NCBI GenBank assembly: GCA_028015205.1
Contig: JAPWFG010000024.1
Location: 1,550,001-1,614,000, forward strand
Length of the DNA: 64,000 nucleotides
Direction: 5' to 3'
Source of the DNA: Mytilisepta virgata
Lineage: Eukaryota > Mollusca > Bivalvia > Mytilida > Mytilidae
Numbering within the stretch: the stretch's first letter is position 1; every line of letters starts with the position of its first letter. The notes beneath the pieces were generated by a model. It searched no databases, was not told where the DNA came from, and was given only the letters and a program-made list of their open reading frames with translations. The translations under genes and the position numbers were made by a program. Below, in pieces: positions 1-11,019 of this stretch.

Positions 1-59
1 GTCTGAATTTAGTTCTCTGATACAAAGCGTCCTAAAATCATATTACTTGGTGTCTTAGA

Positions 60-345
60 GTGCATCGTGGGGTGTAACACGGCCTCCCACCAAATTTGAC
101 TTACTTACTGCACATCATTGACGTTAAGATTTACGTCCGAATTCAGTTTTCCGATACCACAGCCGAACATAGTCTAACATTGAACCCTATGGGAAATTTA
201 CTTAAAGATCTTCTTGTCTGATACCACAAAGCCAATTGGAACAAACCTTGGCAGCAATGGTCATTAGGTGGTCATCATTCAGAATTGTATCCGATGACCA
301 AGCAGGCCATCTAAGATGGCAGCCAGAGCCAAACATAGTTTAACA
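60..345 (-). repeat. Inverted remnant of the ~150 bp array repeat
   Basis: Read on the minus strand this stretch carries the same phrases as the arrays at 2.5-3.3 kb and 25.6-26.5 kb: TTAAACTATG, a GCTGCCATCTTAGATGGC-like block, and GACCATTGCTGCCAAG followed by an AATTGG word. Start codons and short ORFs here (for example at 316) fall inside the repeat and are not treated as genes. The edges are approximate. Confidence 0.55.
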
Positions 346-894
346 AAGGAGCTTATGCGAAAATTCACTGAAAGATTGTTAAAAATCAGTGAAAAATTGG
401 ACAAAACCAGTGAATTGTGGTATCTCACATTGTTTGTGTTTTACATCTTGTGCTGTCTCATTTTAAATGTTAAGTTTAAATGTGCTACGTCTTTTCTATT
501 ATTTCAGTTTTAACTTTGTGGTACATACACATATATTTGTTTATGTTACTGTTCTTATAAATTCATTTTGTGTTTCATTCTTATGGACGTTCAGTTTAAT
601 CCCTTTGGTGTTTCTTTTGCAAATGTTAGCATTTTAATACAATATTACGAACCAGTAGACTAAGGTTGATTTTGAATTTGAAACATTTACATTTAAGTCA
701 TTCTGTTGTTAAGTTAAAAAAAATAACAAAGCTATCTCATCTCAGTGTTATATGTCTGCAGTTTTTTCTCTATTTTATTTTTTTTTCCCAAATTCACAAA
801 ATTAAATATGTTAAATAACATTGAATAAAAAATCTTTTGTGCTAGATAAGATAATATTGAAGCACACTGTTAACATCTTTATTCTTTAAAAAAA
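346..894. other. AT-rich stretch, no gene seen
   Basis: Low-complexity A/T-rich sequence with T-runs near 775-790 and A-runs near 715-725. No ORF with protein-like composition, no RNA gene and no clear repeat boundary before the minisatellite that follows. Confidence 0.5.
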
Positions 895-1664
895 ATTAAA
901 AGAATAAATTTATTCTCTAAAAACAAAGCTGTATGTTTAACTGCATATTTTAATTTGAGAATAAATTTATTCTCTGAAACACAATGTTGTGTATTAAAAT
1001 TGCATATTTTAATTTGGGAAGAAATTAAATCTCTGGAAAACAAGGTTGTATATTAAGATTGCATATTTTAATTTGGGAATAAATGTATTCTTTTGAAGAC
1101 AAGATTGTACTTTTTGATTTAAAGAATAAATTTATTCTCTGAAGACGAAGATGGTACATTTGGATTTAAAGAATAAATTGGTTCTCTGAAAAAGAAGATT
1201 GTACATTTGGATTTAAAGAATAAATTTATTCTCTGAAAAAGAAGATTGTACATTTGGATTTAAAGAATAAATTTATTCTCTGAAAAAGAAGATTGTACAT
1301 TTGGATTTAAAAGAATAAATTTATTCTCTGGAATAGAAGATTGTAAACTCTGATTTGAAGAATAAATTTATTCTCAACAAAACACTAAGATGGATATTAC
1401 TGAAGTTGCGTCATATCAGAGTTAAGAATAAATTTATTCTCAGTCTACAAGCCGTTCATGACCCAAGGAATAAATTTATTCTGATATATTTGTCTCAGAA
1501 AGAAACATTTTATAATGAATTTTAATAATAATAGTATATTTATGTACTGAGGACAAGTTAAGAAGAAATTTATTCTCTACCAACCAAAATTTATTCTGAT
1601 TTATCTGTAAAAGTAAAGCTGTTTTTAAAAGTTTTCATTAATTTTCAGAATAAATTTATTCTTG
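895..1664. repeat. Minisatellite with palindromic AGAATAAATTTATTCT core
   Basis: The 16-base palindrome AGAATAAATTTATTCT, or a close variant, recurs about 14 times. It is best ordered from about 1123 to 1375, where it returns every 46-48 bp followed by CTGAAAAAGAAGATTGTACA and TTTGGATTTAA. Outside that core the spacing loosens and variants lose the palindrome, as at 1016 (AAGAAATTAAATCT). There is no coding capacity. Each unit could extrude a small hairpin. Confidence 0.85.
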
Positions 1665-1799
1665 AGGTCTTTTCCCTAATAATACCACCAATTTAAACAA
1701 ATCCAGGGACAAAAAATGACGTTTTTGCCATTTTGATGGAATTTTCCAAATTCATACGGGTAAAAAGGACATCAAAGAATTTCCTTTTTTATTTTGGAA

Positions 1800-4300
1800 T
1801 GCCTTAAACGCAAATTAAATGCAATGCAATATATCTTGCACTAACAAATATAGAACTATGTTTTTGGTCAATGAAAACCTCATGTTCGTGCTTCTAATGA
1901 TCGCTTTATAAGTTACAAACATTGGGCAAAACTTCTGTATCAGGATTAAGAATAATGTTCAATTTTCTTTAGAGTCGAATTGATCAAAATCAGGAAACTT
2001 AGTTTTCATAAAATTGATACAGGGAGAACGGAAATTATCATTACTTTAACAATAAAATACTACAGGCTATAAGCCTGTATCCCTCACCTGGATTTATCTT
2101 TACCTTGAGCGGGACTAAAAGATTAAGAATTTGGTTGGTCTTTCTTTAGGGTTCTATGTTAAGGATGTTCGCTGGTCATGTTTTTGAATTTCTGTCACAT
2201 GTTCAGAATCATCTGGTTTTATCCATTTGAATGTCATAAATTATTTTTCTCGCTAACACCCATTTTTCTTTTCATAAATCTTTTGTATGAAGAATAATAA
2301 GCCATTTGTAAAACCTTATAAAATCCTTGTTATTATTTAATGGGTTTTGAGAAATAAAACTTGTCAATGATAAACTATGTAAAATCAAGACAGCATACTT
2401 TTCCCACCAAATTTTCAATGGCTTATATCTCGGAAACAAGCATACGGACCTTTATTTTATTTTTCTTTTTGCTCCTTTATTTCCTTTATTAGTCCACTAT
2501 CAACATTTACCAGTGTTATGAAAAGCTTGTTATTTGGAAATTGAGCCGCAAACATCCTTAAACTAAGTTCGGCTGTGGCAGCCATCTTGGTTGACAGTCC
2601 AGGTCAATGGACACATTTCTAAAAGAGAACCATCTAAGGACCATTACTGCCAAGTCTTGTTCCAACTGGCTAAGTGAAATTTTCCATAAGGCCTATGTCA
2701 AACTAAGTTCGGCTGTTGCGGCCATCTTGGTTGACATTCCTTGTCATCGGAAAAAATTCTAGAGGACAATCTAAGGACCATTGCTACAAAATCTAGTTAT
2801 AATTGACTTAGTGGTTTCAGACGAGAAGATATTTGAGTGAATTTTTCATAGGGTTCTATGTTAAACTAAGTTCGGCTGTGTCGGCCATCTTGGTTCACAG
2901 TCCACAAAATCTGACTCATTTTGGAAAGAGGCTACCCAAGGACCATTCCACCAAAGTTTGATTCAAATTGACATAATGGTCTCAGAAAAATGTTAAAATT
3001 CCCATAGGGCTCCCATGTTAAACTATGTCCGACCATGGGAAAATCGAACACAAATTTTAAAAGGGAACATTCAAAGACCATTCCACTAAGTTTGGTTTAA
3101 ATTGGCTCAGCGGTTTCAGAGAAGTTGACGAAAATGTAAAATTCACATAGGCTCTATGTTAAACCAATTCCAGCCATGGCGGCCATGTTGGATGGCGCTC
3201 AGGGAAACCAAACATAAATTTTAAAAGAGGCCACCCAGGGACCATTCACCAAAATTGGCCTAATATTTTCGGAGAAGATAACGAAAATGTTAAAATTCCC
3301 ATAGGGTCCAAGGATAAACTATGTCCGACCATGGTGGACGCAAAGAGATGAGAATAGCTCACCTGGACTTTTAGGCCAGGTGAGCTAAAAAGTGATATTC
3401 ATCTTCCATAATTTTACAAAATTTACAAATTCGTTGATTCCGTGGAATAGTTTTGTAACGTCCAAGTTCCATTTCCAGATTATGATCGCTTATGAGAAAT
3501 TTTGTCAATAATTAACGACTCATGAAATTTCTCTCCTTCTTAAATATTCTTCAAATTCGATTTTAGATTTTTTAATTTAGTATATAGAATTTTGTATTTT
3601 ATATAAATTTTGAGGAATCATTAGCCAAAGAAAGTTTTTCCAATACCTGCTTTTCACAGTGTTCATAAACAGCTTTTTAAAGTATTTTTAAGTAGTTTTA
3701 GCAAGATGAATCGGCCTATTACAGAATTCAAAATCATTTTCATCTAACTTATATTCGGCGAATACCTACTTTGCAAATACCATTCTCGTGTAAAGATTTA
3801 TTTAAATTGAAAGGCTCTTTTACCAAAGGATCTATTTCACAAGTGAGAATACGAGAATAATGTTTTTATAAAAAGAATCTAGTGGATATCTTCCCAGCCC
3901 AATTTTTACTGCTAAATTATATATATGCCGTTTTTCGAATATCCAAGATGGATTTACAATATTTATGATGAACCTTTTCAAAACAAAATTTGTCACCCAA
4001 TGATAGTGTATCACAAATGGTTTCATGTGATTTAGATCTAGTAACAGATTTGTATACTTATAAATAATTTCCCTTAAACCAGACTACACTTTTATAAAGC
4101 AAAATAGGCCTTATTAAAGTATCAAATAATTTATAAGATAGATCATCTGGATCTTTAACAAAATTTGACGTACATGTATAGGCATAGATCTCTTAAAATT
4201 TCCTTTACTATCTAAAATATTCCCAAGAAAATTATATTCATATGCAACTGTTAACGGTTGATTTTTATAAAATAATTGTGGAAAAGAAGCGTTATTCTTT
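1800..4300. repeat. Large repeat block, copy A (left part)
   Basis: The block is collinear with about 24848-27515 (copy B). Shared landmarks in order are the phrase starting GCAATGCAA at 1822, the hairpin ACAGGCTATAAGCCTGT near 2052, the TGTTCGCTGGTCATG block near 2166, the array of ~150 bp units, and a non-array tail from 3390 to 4300 ending ATAATTGTGGAAAAGAAGCG. Copies differ by many substitutions and small indels, so the duplication is not recent. It continues as 6640-7290 after an interruption by a Penelope-like element and other sequence that copy B lacks. Confidence 0.75.
2560..3386 (+). repeat. Array of ~150 bp units ending in an 11 bp hairpin
   Basis: Six imperfect units begin with AAACTAAGTTCGGCTGTGGC or a variant near 2563, 2699, 2864, 3018, 3162 and 3315, a spacing of 138-165 bp. 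Each continues with a GGCCATCTTGGTTGACAGTC-like block and a GACCATT..CCAAG block. The array stops at a perfect stem-loop, AGCTCACCTGG (3356-3366) pairing with CCAGGTGAGCT (3376-3386) around a 9 nt loop. A tandem core plus a terminal hairpin is the organisation known for bivalve pearl-type and Helentron-associated non-autonomous elements; assignment to that class is inference. Confidence 0.7.
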
Positions 4301-4317
4301 TGAAATACGAAAATTTT

Positions 4318-5578
4318 GAGCATGGACCCCACCAAAAAACCGGGGTTAGACTCAGGTGCTCCGGAAGAGTAAGCAGTCTCTGCTTCCTGCAGGACACCCG
4401 CCATGCTGCTCATGTCAAATCCGGTATGAGGAAAGGATAATATCAATGGAACAGGTCCATTTTCATTTGGGAAACGGTTTTTTCATACCTGTCAACCAAG
4501 TCATGATGACGCCCATAAAACTTTAATAAGGATGACTTCAGCTTAGGAGTAACGTACCCCTGTCTGAGCAACTTTTCTGTCAGGAGCCGGGCTCTGTCCA
4601 GGAAGTCAATGTATATGTCACAAGCTCTGGAATAACGTATGAGTTGTGAAATATATACTCCATACGCCGGCGCTTCTGGAATATTGCCGCTCAAAAATGG
4701 AAAGTTGACGATTGGAAAGTCAAAGTCGTAAAGTTTTGTATTCAACCTTCCTCTGGTGTCAATTTCGAGGTGAAGGTCAAGATAAGATGCAGACTGGGCA
4801 GTGTCTGTGGTACCTTTAATTTCGAGCTCATTGGGATAGATGAGATGTAAGAAATTCCCAAAACGTGAATCGTTGAGTGATAAAACATCATCTATGTAGC
4901 GGAAGCTGAAATTAAAGGTACGGGCTAACTTCTTTTGTTTTTCCTTAAGAAGCCCGTCAAGGAAGTCTGCCTCATAAGAGGAAAGGAACAAGTCGGCCAG
5001 GAGTGGCGCACAATTAGTACCCATAGGAATGCCAATTGTCTGTTGGAAAACACGTCCACCAAATTGAACAAATATGTTGTCGATCAAAAATTAAATCATC
5101 AGGACAATTTCGTCCTCTGTATATTTTTTGTTAGATTTAGAGTGGTTTTTAACAAAGTATGATTTGTCTCTACCAATGACAAGGTATGTGTATCTGTTGT
5201 TGCCATTTTTATTTTGAAAGCATCGATGGATTAGATCTTTCAACTTCTCCTTCTGTTGTGAATGAGGAATGGTAGTATAGAGGGTAGAGAAATCAAATGT
5301 TTTTATGCTGTTACAGACTGAAATGGACCGAGATCGTAAAATATCCTTTAAGTCTTTGGAGTTCTTTAATATCCACATTTGATTGATACTACTTCTTGAA
5401 TAACTTGTCTCACAATAACTTTGGAGGCCCGTTTTGACAGCTGTTAAAATAGAAGTTAGAAGTTGAGACAATGGTTTGGTGGAACACTTGGCAGATCCAG
5501 CTATAAAGCGTTGTTTGTATGGACACTTATGTAACTTGGGTATCCAGTACAAGTTGCCATTTAAAACAATAGTTATCT
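4318..5578 (-). pseudogene. Penelope-like element reverse transcriptase (broken, 5'-truncated)
   Basis: Two minus-strand ORFs (5552-5091 and 5087-4443) lie in the same frame, separated by a single TAA at 5090-5088, and together give about 370 residues of reverse transcriptase. Visible motifs are the entry LYWIPKLHKCPYKQRFIAG, motif A FDFSTLYTTIPH, motif B GIPMGTNCAPLLADLFL and motif C RYIDDVLSL, then the family-typical LIYPNELEIKGTTDT and FPIVNFPFLSGNIPEAPAYG. These match Penelope-like RTs rather than LTR or LINE types. The sequence stops near 5578 without the protein's N-terminus. Below 4443 comes 3' UTR-like sequence shared with the copies at 20.1 and 41.2 kb. It lies inside repeat block copy A. 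Confidence 0.8.
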
Positions 5579-5848
5579 AGTTAATTGAGAGCAGATTGTA
5601 GTCCTTTATATATGATTCTGAAATTATCAAATTTTCTCCTATTCTTGACGTGTTTAATCGGTGGGATAAAAATACATAATATCTTTAACCACTTCCCGGT
5701 GATTAAATTTCTACATGGGAATTACCGCCCTTTTTTTCTACAGTTATTGGAACGATAAAAAAGAGAATTCCCGAAATGACGTCTATGTAAACAAACTACA
5801 TAGCAACGACATTTTCTTGAGGTTTTTGTCGAAAATCATAGGAGAAAC

Positions 5849-6011
5849 AGATTCTCCTTCAATTTACTCGTGAGTTATGGAATTTATCCACCCTCAATAG
5901 TTAAATTTTAGATTTTAACATGCTCGCTAAAGGCTCGCGTGTTGAAAATCGAAAATTTAACTATATCGGGTGGAGAAATTCCATAACCCACTCGTACCTG
6001 AAGGAGAATCT
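5849..6011. repeat. 163 bp imperfect palindrome (hairpin MITE-like)
   Basis: The left arm starts AGATTCTCCTTC (5849-5860) and the right arm ends GAAGGAGAATCT (6000-6011). The arms stay complementary inward through GAGTTATGGAATTT / AAATTCCATAACCC and TAGTTAAATTTTAGATTTT / AAAATCGAAAATTTAACTA. The apex at 5921-5940 reads TGCTCGCTAAAGGCTCGCGT. It has no coding content. The apex resembles that of the palindrome at 57.4 kb. Confidence 0.8.
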
Positions 6012-6640
6012 ATATATCTGCAAAACTACGACTATTTCTTGAAGTATTTTGAAGATACAGAAAATCACATGTTGTGTCAAAAATAGCATGAAGGTCATTA
6101 ATAAAATAATTAAAAAAAGTGGGACTGAAGTAGTGTCCCTTGTTTCACTCCCCTGTCAATATGAAAAAAAATGGAGTATTCATTATAAATCTTTATAGTA
6201 GAATAGTTTTGGATCCGAGTGTCCTTCTTGGCAATATAACATACATTAACATGAAAATGGATTACATTTAATATTTCACGATAAAAAGTAGGTAAATATT
6301 TAAGGTTAAATATTAATGGTTTCGAGTGGAACAAATAGTGGGGATAGAGTCGAGTGGGGACTGGCAATTAATAATTCTGTTATGCTGAATAGAACCTTTG
6401 TCTTTCTAAGTATGTTATGAGGATTATATATAACAATACGTTATTATATGGTATATTTTGCATTACACCTCGTTTCAGCATGAGACTCCCGATCTTAGCA
6501 CAAGGGATTATATAGATTGAGGTCATATATAAAGTTTAATATGATAAATATTCTATGATACACGATCCACTTTTCCTGCACAGTAAGTGCAATAAAATGT
6601 CACAAAGCATTTTTCCCTTGTCTACCAGTCTTGTGGTAAT
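6012..6640. other. AT-rich spacer, no gene seen
   Basis: Short ORFs only, without recognisable motifs. Not matched in copy B of the block, so it belongs to what interrupts copy A. Confidence 0.4.
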
Positions 6641-7190
6641 ATAAAAAAAAGTTTAAATTTTTCACTTTACTTTGCTATACAATAAAACCAAACATACAGT
6701 TTTAGTAGAACATACCATTATTTTAATTATACATTATTTCTTACTTTGCGTTTTCAGTCCCCTTCTAATTTTAAATCCACGTCGTCCGGCTGTTACCATA
6801 GCAACCAACAAAACCAATACAAATATTTGAATCTTCATACTAAAAATTAATAAAAAAAAATAAGAAATACGTAAAGATCTTAATTATTATTCATTTAATA
6901 AACGAAAGACCAATAATTTTCTTATATAATGCATACCAAAAATCCTTGTTTTCCCGGCCTGGGTTTTAATTTTGAAAGTTAAAAAATAAATGCATTCTAA
7001 ATGTGCAACTTTCGGTTTGCTGTAGCCATCTTTATTGTTTTGAATAGAATGAGAAAATAAACAAAAATACAGGGCGATAAAGCTTTGAGAATAGTACCAA
7101 AAACGAATTTTTCTAAAAAAAAAGAAATGTCTTTTCATTTCTAAGATAATCTTTATTTGCAAGGAAAACCCATTTGGGCCTCATATAAGC
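6640..7190. repeat. Repeat block copy A, right part
   Basis: Collinear with about 27832-28320: both carry GCTATACAATAAAACCAAAC, the small secreted-peptide ORF, the ATTATTATTCATTTAATAAA tract and CCCATTTGGGCCTCAT, and both run into the same plus-strand Penelope 3' fragment. That fragment therefore inserted before the block was duplicated. Confidence 0.7.
6734..6838 (-). CDS. Putative 34-residue secreted cationic peptide or signal-peptide exon
   Basis: A minus-strand ATG at 6838 opens a 34-codon ORF ending in TAA at 6736-6734. Residues 1-18, MKIQIFVLVLLVAMVTAG, form a textbook signal peptide (hydrophobic core, Thr-Ala-Gly cleavage region). The rest, RRGFKIRRGLKTQSKK, is strongly basic. The codons for KTQ are followed by GTAAGA, a good splice donor, so this may equally be a first exon whose downstream exons I could not place. 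A diverged copy at 27.9 kb keeps the same design but has a one-base frameshift. No function is assigned; an antimicrobial-like role is only a guess from composition. It may be part of the duplicated repeat rather than a host gene. Confidence 0.4.
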   Translation of the reverse strand: MKIQIFVLVLLVAMVTAGRRGFKIRRGLKTQSKK

Positions 7191-7375
7191 AGGAACTGCT
7201 TACCCTTCCGGAGCATCTGGGTTCACTCCTGGTTTGTATAGGAGTTCGTGATGTTCCGTTTGTTTTTTAGTTTCAGTGTTTATTTGTTGTGCTTGTGGTT
7301 GTTCATTTGTCTTCCCGGGTTTGTCTGTCCAATGGATTACGTTTTTTAATTTGCTCCCTAGGTATATTTCTCCTC
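7190..7375 (+). mobile_element. Penelope-like element 3' UTR fragment
   Basis: The sequence from AAGCAGGAACTGCTTACCCT to CCCTAGGTATATTTCTCC is the reverse complement of the 3' regions at 20.13-20.33 kb and 41.20-41.41 kb. Shared blocks include TTCCGGAGCATCTGGGTTCA, the CACTCCTGGTTT block and GGGTTTGTCTGTCCAATGG. It has no RT sequence and is a 5'-truncated copy of the family. A matching fragment sits at the same place in copy B. Confidence 0.75.
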
Positions 7376-7527
7376 TTTATATTACATTTAATTAAAACCG
7401 ACGATAAAAACAAAGAAAAATTAATAAAACTTATTTTAAAAAAGTAATATCTATAAATGATCATAAATGTGAAAATAATATTCAATTTGTACTGACCTGT
7501 ACAAATTTTTGAAACAAGAATATGGGA

Positions 7528-7627
7528 TAGTTATACACTGAGGGATAGGTGTGTCTGGATAAGAAACCCAGACGGCCCGAGGCCGGAGTTTCTTATCAGA
7601 CACGCCGTATCCCGAAGTGTATAACTA
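7528..7627. repeat. 100 bp imperfect palindrome
   Basis: TAGTTATACACT (7528) pairs with AGTGTATAACTA (ending 7627). Inward, GTGTGTCTGGATAAGAAAC pairs with GTTTCTTATCAGACACGCC, around a G/C-rich apex ACGGCCCGAGGCCGG. A second copy lies at about 33.38-33.47 kb at the head of the same duplicated unit, and half-arms recur near 8165 and 33990. Confidence 0.8.
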
Positions 7628-7948
7628 ACTTACATCCGATGCTAAACCATATATTTATTTACATTGCATATTAAATTAAAAAGAACGGATAGTATTTTTA
7701 TTCACATTATCAAACCTTAATTAATAAAAAAAAGAATATTTTTGTAGATGAAACCCCACTAGTAACCTTACTTCGACAATCTATATTCAAACTTTGACAA
7801 GTGAATACATTTTACAAATTTCCAAGTTGTCGTTTCGCATATTCCCGTTAAATGCATGTCCTAGCATGGACAGTAGCTTTACATAGGTCAAGGTAGGCCG
7901 TATCGTGCATTCTTATTGAAAAAAATACATCACGTTCCTTGTATGCAG

Positions 7949-8065
7949 TTATCAATATGGACGGGTATGAGACGGACGACATTTTGAGTCAGGCGTTGAA
8001 TTTGGTAGAAGAGACTGAAGATAACCCAATATTTATAACTCAAAGAAATTATCAGTCTAATGAAG
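7949..8065 (+). CDS. Short acidic-peptide exon inside a duplicated repeat
   Basis: The exon is bounded by GTATGCAG (acceptor, ends 7948) and GAAG/GTAATC (donor at 8066). ATG at 7957 gives 36 codons plus one base: MDGYETDDILSQALNLVEET, then a tail ending QRNYQSNE. It is rich in Asp/Glu and I recognise no domain. A second copy at 33783 is 34/36 identical by eye but has lost the donor GT. The unit contains a hairpin 330 bp upstream and a TIR element 580 bp downstream. In the second copy a Harbinger transposase relic lies beyond, on the opposite strand, so this may be the accessory ORF of a DNA transposon. Confidence 0.4.
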
Positions 8066-8641
8066 GTAATCATAAATGTATTTTACATGTTTATATAAAA
8101 AAAGCCCTCCCCCCTCCCCTTTCCCAACATTAAACAAAATTTCATATTCGAACATATTGAGATATAGGTGTGTCTGGATTAGAAACCCCGACGGCCAAAC
8201 ACGCTTAACATACAATAATACAGATTAAATATGTAGGAACCCCTCTTTTTGGGGCAGCTATTGCTTTTTTATGGGAAACGCCCCCTTTTTAGTAATAACT
8301 TTCATGTTGGAACACCCTTTTCAAATATGGCTGGATCCGCACCTACATACCATTCTGTTATTTCTATTCTAAACATAATGGACATTTTATAGAAAAAATC
8401 ATTTTAGCTTCAAGCAAAGGAGAATTATATGAATATTTGTTTTACTGGGATTTCCTGAAAATATGTTTTTTTAATATGTATTGAAACAATTTGTAGTGAA
8501 CTTTATTAGTAATCACTTCTGTTATGCTATTGAAAAAAAACTGTATTGTTATGAAAAACAATGGACTGTGCTTTCGGGATGTAGCAGCAGGGGTTTCCAG
8601 AAACCCCGCTCGTTGTAAAAATCCAGTGTTATTCGTAACAA

Positions 8642-10865
8642 CCCAGATAGCAATCATCATGTTGGGCCAACGTTGGCATTTCGTTGGCAACATTGTTGGG
8701 CCAAGGTTGGCAAATTACGTTGGGCCAACGTAATTTTGCTCATTGGCCCTCCGTTGGCCCAACAACAGTTTGCCAACAAAGTGAACAATTTTCCAACAAT
8801 CTTCCAACTATTTCAGTAGGGAATTACGTCGAGCCAACGTTGGACCAACAATAATTTGCCAACAAATTCTACAAACTGCCAACCAAATGCCAACCTTTTT
8901 TTTATAATGACCTTTTACTATTCTACCAACAATCTGCCACCAGTGTACCAACATGGGTTGGTTAGGAAATAAAAAATACCAAGTTGAACCTGAATACCTC
9001 TGATCTAATGACCTTAAAATAAGGAAAAAAAAACATGATATCTGAGACAGATTTATTTAATTTTGGGTATTTTCCGTCTGCTCTTCCTGTTCTGCCTTTT
9101 TTTCATTTCTGCCCGTTATATATCTAGATGGTTAGACAAAAGGTATTTTAACGTGTGTCTTGTGCATTCTATGCAACTATTGCCGCCTATGGTTCTAAGA
9201 TGATCGACCTAGAAGAAGTAATAGAAGTCATTTATGTCAACCTGATATCTTTGTTTTATTACAGATGCTTATTTGTTTTAAATATGTTGCTTGGTTTTCT
9301 CACAGTATAAGCTAGCTTAATTAAAAAGTCAATATAAAATTATGAAATTCGCTTTTTGTCCAGAAAACTACCCAAAAAAAAATATTATTTATTAAAAATG
9401 AACTCTGATTGTTAATCTAACTTATTAAAAGACAAAATCATTAAATATACATTTTCTTTTAAACCAAAAAAGAAATAAAATAGAAATCAAAACAGGCTAG
9501 TTTTATGTATTTAAAGAACATTTCTTGACTTACAAAATATAAGTTCCAAAAGATTGTTAAAAAAATGAAAACTCTATCATACTGAAGGTACTAAAATTAG
9601 GATAACCAGCCAGGTGAATCTTTTTTTCACATAGAATTATACATTAGAAAAGCTAGACTATTTTTGCCCATATCAACATGAAATACAGTCAAGTTTAACT
9701 TTCACATCAATATTCCAAAAACAGAAAGAAAATTTTAACGATATTTTTTATCAGCAACATATTCTTTTCGCCTTTCAGATAATTTAATATGTTGCATGTT
9801 TCAATCCTTTTACATTTATTTAACTTGTATAAACAAATAACCATTCTTATAATTAGTATATGGCTCCTATCGACCGCCTATCATAAAAAAAATCACCAGG
9901 ATTATAGACAATTTAAACAAACCAAGGATTATGATTAACCTGCAAATCCTTGAATTAACTTTTTCAAAAAACAAATAAAAGTTTGAAATACAAATTTACT
10001 TACATTGTGTTTTAAAAAGATGATAAAGCTGATTCAGTTTGGTGTATTCTGTGTATTGAAATCACCAGGTGAATATATCGACCTTGTTGTTATATGGTTC
10101 CAGAGACAAAGACGCTAATGAAAGGCGCGAAATTTATAAATGAGAGAACTGACCCTCCTTGTTTAATCAAAAACATCTGTTTATCTTTATTGCAGCATCT
10201 AGACTATTTATATAAATGAGAGAACAAAGACTCTACACTCCTTGTATAATCAAAAACAGCTGTTTATCTTTATTGCAGCATCACTCACACATTTACAAAA
10301 GATTAATATCTATTAACCGGAAACAAATATTCACACCACAGAAAAATCAATAAGATGATTTCAAAGGATTTTTTTTATCAGCAACATATTTCAGATCATT
10401 TTATAAAACTTCATCTCTGATAAAACATATATTTTATATCTAATATATATTAATTTATTGTTTTAAAAAGGAGTTGTGAATATTGTGCAATTATTAAAAA
10501 CCGAACATCGGGTGCAGGACAAATTAACGAATACTTTTTTAGGAAATCTACACCAATTTTTCATATTTCATGTATTTGTATATATAAAATATGAGAGAAT
10601 ACACTGAAAAAAATTGTCTGAAATTGCTCATTAATTAAAAAATAACAGTCGACTCGGAACTATTGAGCCAACAATGGGCCAACAATGTCAGAATAACCTT
10701 TGGCAAAGTGATGTTAGGCCAATGTTGGCCCAACAGCATTCGAATAACCGTTGGGTGATCTGTGTTGGTCCAACGTTGGGCCAATGTTGTGCCGCCAACG
10801 CCAACCATCTGCCAACTGTGCCAACCGATCGCCAACGTTGGCCCAACAAAGTATTGTTATCTGGG
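8642..10865. mobile_element. TIR element with inverted CCAACGTTGG subterminal arrays
   Basis: The ends are about 36 bp inverted repeats: 8642-8677 starts CCCAGATAGCAAT and 10831-10865 ends ATTGTTATCTGGG, both leading into GTTGGGCCAACGTTGGC. Subterminal regions (8660-8960 and 10660-10850) are packed with CCAACGTTGG palindromes and GCCAACAA-type words. The interior is AT-rich with no convincing transposase. Internally there is a tandem duplication: 10139-10200 against 10212-10282, sharing CTGTTTATCTTTATTGCAGC. I could not define a target-site duplication. It is probably non-autonomous. A copy of the left 1.35 kb occurs at 34.48-35.83 kb. Confidence 0.75.
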
Positions 10866-11019
10866 AATAGATCTATTCAATTTAAACTTGTTTCAGAAAT
10901 AGAAACTATGAAGTGTAACAATAGAACTTGGGTGTTAGAAGTAATATGTCGGTCTTCGTAATGTCAGTTAAATTCTCATTTTCAATTCAAAGTTCGTATT
11001 CAGTTTTTCTAATAATAGA

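Noticed and set aside
895..1664. CRISPR-like regular repeats
   Set aside because: Spacers are themselves repeated and the setting is eukaryotic; it is a minisatellite.
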